Under the pieces are notes generated by a model that ran no database searches, had not been told where the DNA came from, and saw only the letters and a list, made by a program, of their open reading frames with translations. The translations under genes and the position numbers were made by a program. 64,000 nucleotides of DNA from Anomaloglossus baeobatrachus (lineage: Eukaryota > Chordata > Amphibia > Anura > Aromobatidae): NCBI RefSeq assembly GCF_048569485.1, contig NC_134364.1, positions 125,252,882 through 125,316,881 on the forward strand. Direction: 5' to 3'. Below are positions 20,774 through 50,589 of the stretch, one piece after another. Numbering within the stretch: position 1 is the stretch's first letter; each line of letters begins with the position of its first letter.

Positions 20774-21519
20774 GTATAGAGCAGGGGTCCCCAACCTGTA
20801 ATGTGGCTTGCAGACAGTCACCAGAAATGTAGCTGTACAGGGCTGCGGGGCCATCTGCTGCTCAGGACCGGCGGTTATTGCTGGGTAGCTCATCCAGGGC
20901 CCCCCTACTGTGAGGGGCCCCCAGCCTTCCAATCATAAACTTCAGTGATCACACACGTTCTGTACGATCACTGATGTTTCTGCAGTTGCAGAATGACATC
21001 ACAGTCATGTGACTCACCAAAGGTCCTAAGGCTGCCAAGCCTGCACAGATGAGGGGCGCAGGACCTGGAGTCCACACCGCTATGCAGGCACGCATACATT
21101 CGAACAGTGCGTCGACAGCACTGAGGCAGAGGAGCTCCTCAGCCCCGCACCGCGATATACCGCCATCACCGGGGCTGCAGAGATTAAGAGGACAACGCGC
21201 AGGCCCAGGTACACGCTCCAGGAGGAGCCGAAGATGACAAGTAGAATCATTTTAGATGAGGAAGCTGTGGTAGGGGGAGGAGCGGTGTTACTTTACAAAG
21301 GGACATTATGGGGCACATTATGAAGCATATTAGAAAATTATAGGGCAGCTGGGACATTATAAAACAAATTGGGACATTATGGGGTAATGAGGGACATGAA
21401 GCGTATTGGGACATTATGGAGAAATGGGGGACATTATAAAGTAAATTGGGACATTATAGTGCAGTGGGGAATATTATAGAATAACTTGGGACATTATGGG
21501 GGAATGAGAAATTATTGAA

Positions 21520-21890
21520 TGTTCTCAGTGAGGAACAAAATTATAATACCTTTTAATGGCTAACTAAAATAAAATAAAGTGATGTTACAGAGCAAGCTTC
21601 CCAGACATCTCAGGTCCCTTCATCCGACATGGTATGACAAAATATCTGAAGAAACACAAATGTATGCACAAACAGAGCAGACGGATGGCGTAATAAGACA
21701 TTTAAACAAACACTGAGATTAGAAAGGGAATCCTTAATTAGCTTTGATCAGTGGTGTGAGAGTTTTATTGTTCCAATATCCATGTAGGATCAGAGGTCTG
21801 GTCAGTCTCTGGAATAGACTCCTCAGATTTTGTAATGGGCCATAAATCCTCCAGACAGGTTGAGTCCTGTGTCCACAGAGTTAAACATTT
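21520..21890 (-). mobile_element. Penelope-like retroelement fragment (3' end)
   Basis: On the minus strand the fragment reads through KMFNSVDTGLNLSGGFMAHY, the C-terminal end typical of the GIY-YIG region of Penelope-like elements. The untranslated tail that follows has GATGAAGGGACCTGAGATGT and TTAGCCATTAAAAGGTATTA, which I recognise from Penelope-like 3' ends in fish and frogs. Only about 0.37 kb remains. The reverse transcriptase is absent and the frame decays early, so it is a dead fragment. It lies between two blocks of the same short degenerate repeat of the hAT element. Confidence 0.65.
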
Positions 21891-22667
21891 TAATGAGAAA
21901 CATGGGGGAATGGGGACATGAGGGAAAATTGGCACATTATGGGTCAATGAGGGACATTATGAGGCAATTAGGAAGGCAATCGTGAAAGGCAGCATTGTAT
22001 AATGATGATCGGGGGAGGGGGTGGGGGGGGGTTTGTGCCGAGATGTAGTATGGGGGAAATATTTTAGAAAGGGCAAGTGTTGGGGGGACATAATGGAAAG
22101 GGGCAATTTGTGGGGCTATTTTAGAGAGAAGCAGTGTGTGGGGGATATTTTGTACAGGAAGCAAACAATCCCTTCTTATTCCACTTGTTTACCCAGACAT
22201 TATTAAGTAAAAGGGGCGGGGGGGCGACATAATTACTATATGGGGCCAGAATGAGGGACATACATTATTGTTTTATGATGGCAAATGGGGCAAAATTACT
22301 GCAGGGACAATTTTTTGGGGACATTATTACTGATGAAATACAGGTTAATTTTGAAGACACTGTCTTCCATGGGGGAAGACAAGCCTGATGTAGGGTAGAA
22401 ATTGGTGAAAAAGTGAGGAATGTGCTCTGGGAGTGATCGGCTATAGGTGACTTATTTTCTATAGAGTCGCGTCAAAGTAGGAAGAAGTGATGGCGGTCAG
22501 CGCCGGATGAAGAGGAAAAGCGAAGCTGAATAACGTCAGCTAGAGACGTCACTGGTAAGACAGTGTATTACATGTGCACACACACTATACACTGGAGCTC
22601 TGTATATAGTGTATGTCATTAGTGATCACTGCATTACCTGTACACTGACAATATACAGAGCTTGTGT

Positions 22668-22745
22668 ATAATGGTACTGATATTAGTGTTAATATTAGTG
22701 TTATTAGTAAATACTAATAACACTAATATCAGTGCCATTATACAC
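22668..22745. repeat. Short imperfect palindrome
   Basis: TGTATAATGGTACTGATATT and its inverse AATATCAGTGCCATTATACA face each other around an AT-rich centre of repeated TTAGTGTTA-like words. It could form a hairpin within the hAT element. Confidence 0.7.
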
Positions 22746-23440
22746 AGGAGCTCTATATAGTGTCCGTATAAAGGTAATACAGTGATCACCAGTAACATAC
22801 ACAGGAGCTCTGTATATAGTGTCAGTGTACAGGTAATACAATAATCACCAGAGGCATACACAGGGGCTCTGTATATAGTGTCACAAATTGTGATTTTTAT
22901 TCATGATCATTATTGTAGTATCATATGTCCCTGTGTGGTAGTAATATGTGGTCTGGTCACAGTGTGGTGGCATTTGTCTTGTGTGTGGTACTATTTGGTC
23001 ATTATGTGATCTGGTCATAGTTTTGTTGCATTTCTACCTTGTACATGGTAATATTCGGTTACTACGTGGGCTAATTATGGTGTGGTGGTATTACTCTCTT
23101 GTATGTGGTTGTATTTGATCACTATGTCTTGGTAATATGTTATCTGGTCAGTGTGTCATGGTATTTCTCCCTTGTAGGTGTCTGTATTCTATCACTATGT
23201 GGTGGTAATATGTTGTCTGGTGACTATTTCTCCCTTGATCTTTGTATAGTGGATTGTGTTGTGTATGGAGGTCTCTTTCTCTCTGATATCAATATGAGGA
23301 AGATTCTTTATTTCAAATTGTTCTTTCCTGTTTTCTACTCAATTGACTAAGTCTTCATCTTTACAATCTGGCTCACGACCAACTTTCAAAGTCGAATGTG
23401 GCTCTCAAGGTCAAAAAGGTTGGGGACTCCTGGTATAGAG

Positions 23441-23914
23441 GAAGCTCCTCACTGCTAGACTGATGCAAAAAAAAAAACAAAAACAAAAAAACCCCAGCGA
23501 ATAGGGAGCAGCACTACTCTGTCCTGACCACAAGTGGGAGACATCGGGAGCACAGCTGCAAGTAATGGAGCAGTATCGGCTCCAGAGTGGTGGATCTGGG
23601 AGATCTCCCCCCATGCAGCGGGGACCTCAGCTCCTCCATCTGCTACGCTCAGGGGGCGGCAGTGGATCTGTGGGACCTCCCCCCCCGTACAGCGGGGGTC
23701 ACAGCTCATCTGTTTGGGGCGGCGGTGGAATAAGCACAGAGTGGTGGTCTCGTTTTCGTAGCAGCCTTATTTTATTGGAAGCTTAAAAAATGTTTAAAAC
23801 CAGTCAGGAAAAAAAAAAAAAAAAACAAACAAATATTTATCTCGCCGCCCCCCCCAAGCTGCAGGGAGACCCCCATAATCCGCCGCAGACAGGACACAGA
23901 GGCAGTGGTATGAA
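23441..23914. other. 3' flank of TPM3 with no recognised gene
   Basis: Sequence between the hAT element and the TPM3 polyadenylation site. It contains A-rich tracts and two short GC-rich near-repeats (CCCCCCATGCAGCGGGGACC and CCCCCGTACAGCGGGGGTCA). No gene was seen. A second minus-strand AATAAA-like cluster near 23766-23776 could be a weak distal polyadenylation signal. Confidence 0.5.
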
Positions 23915-23932
23915 AGAAAGTGGCACATGGCG

Positions 23933-23938
23933 TTTATT
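23933..23938 (-). terminator. Polyadenylation signal for exon 9d transcripts
   Basis: AATAAA on the minus strand, about 445 nt after the exon 9d stop codon. A T/GT-rich stretch (CTCTGTGTCCTGTCTG) follows about 30 nt further on, as expected downstream of a cleavage site. Confidence 0.75.
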
Positions 23939-24379
23939 GGCATAAGAAACACCCCCCTCCCCCGCACAACACGGACGAGGGTGTCCGCAGACCCCAGAGA
24001 AGACAGGAGTTGTAGTATTACAGTAATTTACCGATCACATGATGTGAGTGCGGGGGGAGGGGGAACGCCAAACCCCCAGCACATGGGCGAGCAGGGTCAG
24101 CACCCCCAGCATGGCCGGCAAGCCTGACCCCGGCCCTCAGTATGGGGGGAGAGGGGGGTGTAAGGTGCTCGTCCTACAGAAGGATCACCTCCCATCATCT
24201 ACAGTCACAGGAAAATACTGAAATCGCACAAGAGCGGCCGGAAGCTTCCGGAGTATAAAGTGAACCCACCCTGCTGGCAGAGGAGGACCCCGACCACAGA
24301 GCGCGGCGCTGGGGGCGGCAAGGACTGGTCCCGACAACCAGCGTGGGGGCCGCGGTGTGTGCGGCAGGCAGAGCGGTGG

Positions 24380-43056
<18,677 letters not shown>

Positions 43057-43160
43057 CTTTCTTCCTCTCTCTCTCTCACTGACTGAGCGCCCGGCACTTC
43101 CGCTCCCCGCGCGCCCTGCACTTCCGCCGCCACTCCCTTATATCCAGGAAATCAGAGAAC
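43057..43160 (-). promoter_or_regulatory. TPM3 exon 1b promoter and leader
   Basis: GC-rich, CpG-bearing DNA directly upstream of the ATG. Two copies of GCGGAAGTG (43095-43103 and 43119-43127, minus strand) match ETS/GABP sites. GGATATAAGG (43136-43145) is TATA-like and differs at two positions from a CArG box. A CT/GA-rich leader (GAGAGAGAGAGAGGAAGAAAG) lies between these and the start codon. The transcription start site is inferred, not seen. Confidence 0.6.
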
Positions 43161-43689
43161 GTGGAGGGTATGATGCTGCCATCTGGCGGCCGCGAGTGGG
43201 AACTACAGCCGGCGCCACTAGCGCGCAACGGACCTATAAACCAATCACGTCACCGCTTTCATTTTCTCACAGCAGATCAAGAAATGAAAGCTGCGCAGCC
43301 TTTGGTTATCCCATATTACCCAGTGTTACCATTCTGTGGGTAGCAATGGGTTGCCATGGTAGCCCAGAGTCCTAGAGGGGGCCGCCATGTCCAATGCATG
43401 AGGCTGAGCTGCAGGGAAGACTATAATAATGTAAAAACAACTAAAATGTTATAGAAAATAATAATAATCATGTAACATATTAATAAAAACGGTTATCGCC
43501 ATGTTCGTAATTGGTCAAAAAATATTTCACTTTTAATCCTGTAAATTGGGCGTCATTTTTACATCAGTGAACACTGTAAAATCAAAATGTCAATGGTGGT
43601 CCACTCCGGTGTGAGGTGTAATGAGACAGATGTGGACTCCCGGGCTCCATACATCGGCCGACGGCTTCTCCTAGGTCTCCACAGGGCTT
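43161..43689. other. Upstream flank of TPM3 with no recognised gene
   Basis: Single-copy-looking DNA between the promoter and the 30-bp array; AT-rich from 43420 to 43580. No exon 1a or 2 of tropomyosin was found in it. Confidence 0.5.
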
Positions 43690-45560
43690 CCCAGGACTTG
43701 TACAGCTCGTCCTGGAGACACTGCTGCTACAGGAGACAGGTCTGGAGACGCTGCAGCCATGGGAGACAAGTCTGGAGACGCTGCTGCCACAGGAGACAAG
43801 TCTGGAGACGCTGCAGTCATGGGAGACAAGTCTGGAGACGCTGCAGCCATGGGAGACAAGTCTGGAGACGCTGCAGTCATGGGAGACAAATCTGGAGACG
43901 CTGCAGTCATGGGAGACAAGTCTGGAGACGCTGCTGCCACAGGAGACAAGTCTGGAGACGCTGCAGTCATGGGAGACAAGTCTGGAGACGCTGCAGCCAT
44001 GGGAGACAAGTCTGGAGACGCTGCAGTCATGGGAGACAAGTCTGGAGACGCTGCAGCCATGGGAGACAAGTCTGGAGACGCTGCAGTCATGGGAGACAAG
44101 TCTGGAGACGCTGCAGTCATGGGAGACAAGTCTGGAGACGCTGCTGCTACAGGAGACAGGTCTGGAGACGCTGCAGCCATGGGAGACAAGTCTGGAGACG
44201 CTGCTGCTACAGGAGACAAGTCTGGAGACGCTGCTGCTACAGGAGACAAGTCTGGAGACGCTGCAGTCATGGGAGACAAGTCTGGAGACGCTGCAGTCAT
44301 GGGAGACAAGTCTGGAGACGCTGCTGCTACAGGAGACAAGTCTGGAGACGCTGCTGCTACAGGAGACAGGTCTGGAGACGCTGCAGCCATGGGAGACAAG
44401 TCTGGAGACGCTGCTGCTACAGGAGACAAGTCTGGAGACGCTGCTGCTACAGGAGACAAGTCTGGAGACGCTGCAGTCATGGGAGACAAGTCTGGAGACG
44501 CAGCCTTGGGAGACAAGTCTGGAGGCGCTGCTGCCACAGGAGACCAAGTCTGGAGACGCTGCAGCCATGGGAGACAAGTCTGGAGACACTGCTGCTACAG
44601 GAGACAAGTCTGGAGACGCAGCCATGGGAGACAAGTCTGGAGACACTGCTGCTACAGGAGACAAGTCTGGAGACGCAGCCATGGGAGACAAGTCTGGAGA
44701 CGCTGCAGCGATGGGAGACAAGTCTGGAGACGCTGCTGCTACAGGAGACAAGTCTGGAGACGCTGCTGCTACAGGAGACAAGTCTGGAGACGCTGCAGCG
44801 ATGGGAGACAAGTCTGGAGACGCTGCAGCGATGGGAGACAAGTCTGGAGACACTGCTGCTACAGGAGACAAGTCTGGAGACGCTGCAGTCATGGGAGACA
44901 AGTCTGGAGACGCAGCCTTGGGAGACAAGTCTGGACGCGCTGCTGCCACAGGAGACCAAGTCTGGAGACGCTGCAGTCATGGGAGACAAGTCTGGAGACA
45001 CTGCTGCTACAGGAGACAAGTCTGGAGACGCTGCAGCCATGGGAGACAAGTCTGGAGACGCTGCAACCATGGGAGACAAGTCTGGAGACGCTGCAGCCAT
45101 AGGAGACAAGTCTGGAGATGCTGCTGCTATAGGAGACAAGTCTGGAGACGCTGCAGTCATGGGAGACAAGTCTGGAGACGCTGCTGCTACAGGAGACAAG
45201 TCTGGAGACGCTGCAGCCATGGGAGACAAGTCTGGAGACGCTGCAACCATGGGAGACAAGTCTGGAGACACTGCAGCCATAGGAGACAAGTCTGAAGACG
45301 CTGCTGCTATAGGAGACAAGTCTGGAGACGCTGCAGCCATAGGAGACAAGTCTGGAGACGCTGCTGCTACAGGAGACAAGTTTGGAGACGCTGCAGCCAT
45401 GGGAGACAAGTCTGGAGACGCTGCAGCCATGGGAGACAAGTCTGGAGACGCTGCAGCCACGGGAGACAAGTCTGGAGACGCTGCATTCATGGGAGACAAG
45501 TCTGAAGATGCTGCAGACATGGGATACAAGTCTGGTGATGCTACAGGAGACAAGTGCGGA
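43690..45560 (+). repeat. 30-bp minisatellite upstream of TPM3
   Basis: About 62 units of GGAGACAAGTCTGGAGACGC plus TGCAGCCATG. The main variants at the end of the unit are CTGCTACA, CAGTCATG and CAGCGATG. The sequence order near 43740-44530 partly recurs at 44530-44950 and 44950-45400, a higher-order pattern. The 30-bp period leaves long open frames on both strands. Confidence 0.98.
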
Positions 45561-45837
45561 GACACTGCAGCAATGGGAGGAGGTTTAGGCCACGCAGGCG
45601 GCTCACAGTAGTAAGAGGAACTTGTGACCATGGGTTACTGTATTGGGAAATGGCTCCTTGGGCATCACAGAAATGACCGCACCACTGGGTACATGTCTCA
45701 ATCAATGTAATAACAGTGCGGTACATAATAGTATAATAACAAGGAATATAAAATACAGGTGGGACATAAATGTATACCACTACAGAGCAGGTAAGTATGG
45801 GACATGTCACCAAAAGGAAATCTAATATATAAAGCTG

Positions 45838-46061
45838 AATGTGTGTATGTGTGTGTGTGTGTGTGTGTGTATGTGTGTCTGTATGTGTATGTGTGTGTGT
45901 GTGTGTGTGTATGTGTGTCTGTATGTGTATGTGTGTGTGTATGTATGTATGTGTGTGTGTATGTGTGTCTGTATGTGTGTGTGTGTCTGTATGTATGTGT
46001 GTATGTGTGTGTATGTGTCTGTATGTGTGTGTGTGTGTGTCTGTATGTATGTATGTATGTA

Positions 46062-46122
<61 letters not shown>
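45838..46122 (+). repeat. (TG)n / TGTA microsatellite
   Basis: About 285 bp of TG repeats broken by TATG and TCTG words near the Helitron 5' end. Open frames here are artefacts. Confidence 0.98.
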
Positions 46123-46522
46123 CCGGGATTGGCATCTGCACCGTCGCAGCTACAGCCACAAAATTTTTCACACTTACACGTCTGGACCCCGAGAGCGTCA
46201 TAGGCTATGTTGTGAGGCAAAATTTTAACCCCGCGCGTTTCAATTTCCCAATCAATATTGCCCCTATCTACATAATGGGGAAAAAGCAAAACGAAAAGTG
46301 TATCCGCACCGTCGCATTTACAATCACGAAATTTTGCACAGACACCTCAAGTGACCCAGGGAACGTCGTAGATTACCGTATGTTTTGACAGGAAAATTTA
46401 ACCCCGCGCTTTACAGTTACTCTCCAAAAAAACATACCTCCATTAAAGTAAATGGAGCCTGGAACTACAGGTTATTAGCTGTGATTGGTTACTATAGGAA
46501 CAAAAGACATTCATAGTATAAG

Positions 46523-47203
46523 TGTAACGCCTGCCTGGATCAACAGACTCAGGGGGGATGTAATGGACAGACTAGAGGGAAGCCACTCACCAAGCAGGAC
46601 CCCCAGAACCCTGAAACCCTTTAACCTCTATACAGGGATTTGGAATTACACAGGGCCCTCGAGATCACTACCTGTGGAAGGCTGCAGTCCGATGAGAGTA
46701 GTCGTCAGGCAGGGTCAAACCAGGAATATCAGAACAGGGACAGAATCGGCAGACAAGGACGTAATCAGAAAACGGAGCAGAGGTCAAATCCGGATCGGGC
46801 AGCAAGGTACAAAAACAGCAGGCAGGAGGGTAGTCAGAAAACACGCAGAAGTCAGCACACAGGAATCACAAAACAGAATAGGATGGACCAGGAGCCAGGA
46901 AATCAGAACTATCTCTGGCAGTGGTCATGTGACAGGAGGGGGAATAAGAAGGGTCTAGTGTCTTCCCATTGGCTGTAGCTGAACGCTGGCAACTTCAACT
47001 GGAAGACACACGCCACCCACAGTCAGCCAGCGGTACTGCAGATCCCAAGATAGCCCAGCCCAGTGGATGATCGGAGCCTGCGTCCACCAGTGCCGCTGGC
47101 ATCGACTCCTCTCCCATTACCAGCACCATCCACGGCAGGAACACAGTGTCGCCTGGTGATCAGAGCAGAAGTCGCCGGAGCAGACTCCGGCGGTGACGTA
47201 ACA
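46523..47203. mobile_element. Solo LTR (fossil)
   Basis: TGTAACGCCTGCCTGGATC at the start and GGCGGTGACGTAACA at the end, flanked by the 5-bp duplication ATAAG (46518-46522, 47204-47208). It is 681 bp long, with no internal genes. I recognise the start as a Gypsy-type LTR family of frogs, from memory. It is inserted in the Helitron. Confidence 0.85.
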
Positions 47204-47244
47204 ATAAGAAGCTTATATGTGAGGTAATAAGATATCGGTGGGGA

Positions 47245-47940
47245 GACGGATAGAGAGAGACAGAGACAGACAGAGAGAGACAGACAGAGAGACAGACAGA
47301 CAGAGAGATAGAGACAGACAGGAAAGAGACAGAGAGATAGAGACAGACAGGGAAAGAGACAGACAGAGACAAATGGTGAAAGAGACAGAGACAGATGGTG
47401 AAAGAGACAGACCGAGACAGACAGGGAAAGAGACAGACAGAGACTGACCTGGAAAGAGACTGACCTGGAAAGAGACAGACCTGGAAAGAGACAGATGGGG
47501 AAAGAGACAGATGGGGAAAGAGACAGACAGACATGCAGACAGGGACAGAGACAGGCAGACAGGGAAGGAGGAGACAGCCAGAGAGACAGACAAAGATAGA
47601 TGGGGAAAGACACAGACCTTGATAGAGACAGACGGGGAAAGAGACAGAGAAATAGAGACAGACAAGGAAAGAGACAGGCAGGCAGGGAAAGAGACAGACA
47701 GGAAAAGACACAAACAAAGAGACGGGGAGACAGACGGGGAAAGAGACAGAAAAGAGACAGACCTAGAAAGAGACAGATGGGGAAAAACAAAGAGATAGAG
47801 ACAGACAAAAAAAAGAGACCGGCAGACGGGGAAAGAGACAGACGGGGAAAGAGACAGATGGGGAAAGAGACAGACGGGGAAAGAGACAGACCTGGAAAGA
47901 GACAGACCTGGAAAGAGGCAGACCTGGAAAGAGACAAACG
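47245..47940 (+). repeat. GACA-rich tandem tract
   Basis: GAGACAGACAGAGAGAGACA words turning into a looser ~18-22-bp unit with GGGGAAAGAGACAGAC. Purine-rich; internal to the Helitron. Confidence 0.96.
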
Positions 47941-48420
47941 GAGCACATTACTTGGCCAATTTAGTTAAATCTGTGTGGAATATCTGTGGTGTTGAAATAT
48001 ATGTTGTGAAATGCTTCTATTAGCTTAGTTTTTGCCTTTTAATAATTACATTTCTATCTATTTGTTTTGTGGTTTGTGTGCAGAATACATTTTTGTTAAT
48101 ACATTCTATTTTGTTAACAACAGTTATTAACCCGGGCGAAGCCGGGGAGTACAGCTAGTATACTTCTAAAGACACTATTGATATGAATTTCTCACCAGAT
48201 GTTGGTAGCAACCCATCCACTCCACACAGACAAAGAGATCAAACCATAGTGGTGTAAAGCTGGATGCCCAAGTCTTGTTAAGGCACTCATAGGGCCAGAT
48301 GTACGGATAGCTGGAAAGACACGTGGGTCTCGCTCTCCACTTAATCCAACTGGACTTTACATGTAAAAGTGTTCATGTGTCTACCTCGGTGAAGGACGCC
48401 AAGTGAGTAGTCTTGAACTG

Positions 48421-48800
48421 TCACAACTTGGTACATTCACCTTTGTTGATGAAGCTTCCAGACGCCTCGCCTGCATTGCTCAGGTGCATTTTGGCCCATT
48501 CTTCCACACAAACACTCTTCACATCCTGCAAGTCTTGGCTCCTTCTATGAACTCTGAGCTTTAGTTCCTTCCAGACATATTCTATTGGATTCAGCTCCAG
48601 GTGTCGGTTCAGCCATTCTAGCAGATTTATTTTCTTTCCTTGGCTGTGTGTTGGGATCATTGTCCTGCTGAAATGTCCATCCTCGTTTCATCTTCATCAT
48701 CCTGGTTGCAGCAGATTTTTATCAGGAATGTCTCTGTACATTTGTCCATTCATCCTTCCTTCAATTACATGAAGTTTCCAAGTGCTGTCTGCTGAAAAAC
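48421..48800 (-). pseudogene. Tc1-like transposase C, catalytic-end remnant
   Basis: On the minus strand, LLEWLNRHLELNPIEYVWKE with KLRVHRR just after it is the end of the DDE domain of a Tc1 transposase; the normal motif is WP..SPDLNPIE..W. The remnant continues through the insert at 48816-49249 into 49250-49500 (the LVSYGA-like middle region read in reverse). Frames are broken and no full protein is possible. Confidence 0.7.
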
Positions 48801-48815
48801 AGACCTACACCATTA

Positions 48816-49249
48816 TGATCGTGTGATATTGTGGGTTTTGTATCATTTTGTGTAAGTTCGTATTTTAAGCATGGTGCTCTGTCCATTCTATGTATTATTT
48901 GTCCTGTCTGCAGGTTAATCACCTCCTGAAGTGCTTCTGTCCCTAGGTCTGGATGAAGGGGCCTGGAATCCACCCAACCTCTCTGCTTACCTGGGGGATT
49001 ATTCAGTCTGTCTGAGAAGGAGAAGAGAGAAGAAGGAAGATTTATCCTCTGAGGAGAAGCTGAGGCTTCCCAGAGAGACCTGTACATTTTACACTTACTG
49101 AACTGTATCCGTGTTCCTGGACTACTTTACCCTCTGTGTGGTGGATTATTTAATGAACCTTCTGATTTGCTTGGAATAAATGTTCTTTGGATTGCTCACT
49201 CATCTCTTGCTCTGTTGATTGTGTGATACCGGAGAAGGATGCCGAGACA
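48816..49249. mobile_element. LTR-like insert in Tc1-like element C (probable solo LTR, fossil)
   Basis: A block of about 434 bp that interrupts Tc1 sequence (ACACCATTATGAT before, ACCATGATGTTCCC after). It can be read as TG...CA, and near its right end it has GGAATAAATGTTC, like the polyadenylation part of an LTR. A clean target duplication could not be fixed, so the boundaries are within about 10 bp and the class is probable only. Confidence 0.45.
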
Positions 49250-50174
49250 ACCATGATGTTCCCACCTCCACAATTCACTGTTGTTGATGTTTTTGGGGTG
49301 ATTTGCCTTTTGGCCTCCAAACGTGGCGTATATTATGGCCTCCAAAGAGTTCCGTTTTGGTCTCATCTGACCAGACTATATTCTACTCATATTTCACAGA
49401 CTTGTCGAAAAGTTGTTGAGAACACTTTAAATGGTCTAGAACCTGCTTTTTATTCAGAAATGAAGTCATGTGTCGAGAGCGTGCATACAAGAGTGTGCAC
49501 ACAGGACATGGAGGGGGAGTGTATTACTTATTGTTTGATATGAAACAACTGTCCCTGCTGATTCCAGGTCTTTCCGTAGCTCTCCACAGATGGTCAATGG
49601 TTCTTGGATAACTATTCTGATAATTCTTTTCACTCATTGTCTGAAATTTTGTGGGGAACACCTGGTCGTGTCCATTTTATGGTGAAATTATGTTCTTTCC
49701 AACACCAGATTATGGCCCCAAAATGCTCACTGTAGCCTTCAGTGGTTTAGAAATTCTTTTTTAACCAATGCCAACAACAACTTTTGCATCAAAACAAAAA
49801 CGTTGTGAAGGTCTTGAGACAACTCACTGATTTTACCCATCATGAGATGTTTCTTGTGTGACGCCTTGGTAATGAGACAACTTTTTTTCGTCTATCAGCT
49901 GAACCAGCTATTATTTTTCCCTAATTGGCAGGATTGCTCTCTAATTACTGAAATATTTCAGCTGCTGTCAGGACTTTCCAGAGGTCAATACTTTCCCTGA
50001 GTCATTTCTCATGATTACACCTAACTTAATTTATGGACATCTATGGTTTGATTTCTCTGCTTGTGTGGATTGGATGGGTTGTTACCGACATATGGTGAGA
50101 AAATCATGTCAATAGCATTAGAAACATATTTACTTAGAAAATTGGTGACGCGTTCAATGCTTATTTCACCCTTT

Positions 50175-50589
50175 GAAACATACTATTATAATGATACGGG
50201 GGGTACATAATACCGTAGTATAATAATTCAGGGGCTGATAGCTCCGCCCTCCAGTAGGGTGTGGCACAGTAGGTCATATGGCACCACTTCGTCATGCTGA
50301 TTGACTGAAATCTATGAGGGGGTAGAGCATGTGTGATGCGGCTGCCATAGCGTCCTCGCGGCCCAGAAGCCGTCTGTGTTTGGCAGCCGGCGGCGGTACG
50401 TGGAGAGACCTCGGCGCTGTAGCAATATGTCTGATATTTAGTTGAATGCCAGTAAAACAACCTAATATCAAACATATCAGACAGAACCGAGAGGAAAAAG
50501 TCAGAGCGATCCAACCGTCCCAAACCTCGGGGAGAGCGTGAGCTCCTGGGCCAAGAGAAACAATACTCTACACCCAACACATCATCTTA
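50175..50589. other. Spacer with no recognised gene
   Basis: No gene recognised between Tc1-like element C and the purine-rich array. It contains an inverted pair around 50420-50490 (CAATATGTCTGATATTTAG and CTAATATCAAACATATCAG) that could form a hairpin. Confidence 0.5.

Larger units (their letters stand above)
20782..23432. mobile_element. Non-autonomous hAT element
   Basis: The inverted termini are CAGGGGTCCCCAACCT at 20782 and AGGTTGGGGACTCCTG ending at 23432. They are flanked by a perfect 8-bp duplication GTATAGAG (20774-20781, 23433-23440). Ends and target size are those of hAT elements of the Charlie type. Subterminal AATGTGGCT motifs occur at both ends. There is no transposase frame. 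Inside are degenerate GGGACATTATGGGG-type short repeats (about 21300-21520 and 21900-22340), a Penelope-like fragment, and a palindrome at 22668-22745. Confidence 0.9.
45821..48158 (+). mobile_element. Non-autonomous Helitron
   Basis: Starts TCTAATATATAAAGCTGAAT and ends with the hairpin CCCGGGCGAAGCCGGG followed by GAGTACAG and CTAG. It is inserted between A and T without duplication, the Helitron rule (5' TC, 3' hairpin plus CTRR). Removing it rejoins the left terminal repeat of Tc1-like element C. There is no Rep/helicase frame. It contains a (TG)n tract, a conserved-looking block (46130-46480), a solo LTR (46523-47203) and a GACA-rich tract. Confidence 0.85.
45783..50174 (-). mobile_element. 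Tc1-like transposon C, split by a Helitron and an LTR-like insert
   Basis: Terminal inverted repeats: 45783-45820 plus 48159 onward reads AAGTATGGGACATGTCACC...TGATATGAATTTCTCACCAG, and the right end inverted reads AAGCATTGAACGCGTCACC...TGACATGATTTTCTCACCAT. Left flank TA is at 45781-45782. Element DNA is 45783-45820, 48159-48815 and 49250-50174, about 1.62 kb, a full Tc1 length. Both inserted blocks must be younger. Confidence 0.82.

Noticed and set aside
43582-45631. Frames of 240-670 codons with SPDLSPMAAA or GDKSGDAAAM repeats
   Set aside because: Products of the 30-bp minisatellite in every phase, with no flanking gene structure.
45698-46388. Frames of alternating Cys/Val or His/Thr
   Set aside because: (TG)n microsatellite translation only.
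47023-47946. A 307-codon Ser/Leu-rich frame
   Set aside because: Antisense of the GACA-rich tract in the Helitron, with no recognisable domain.
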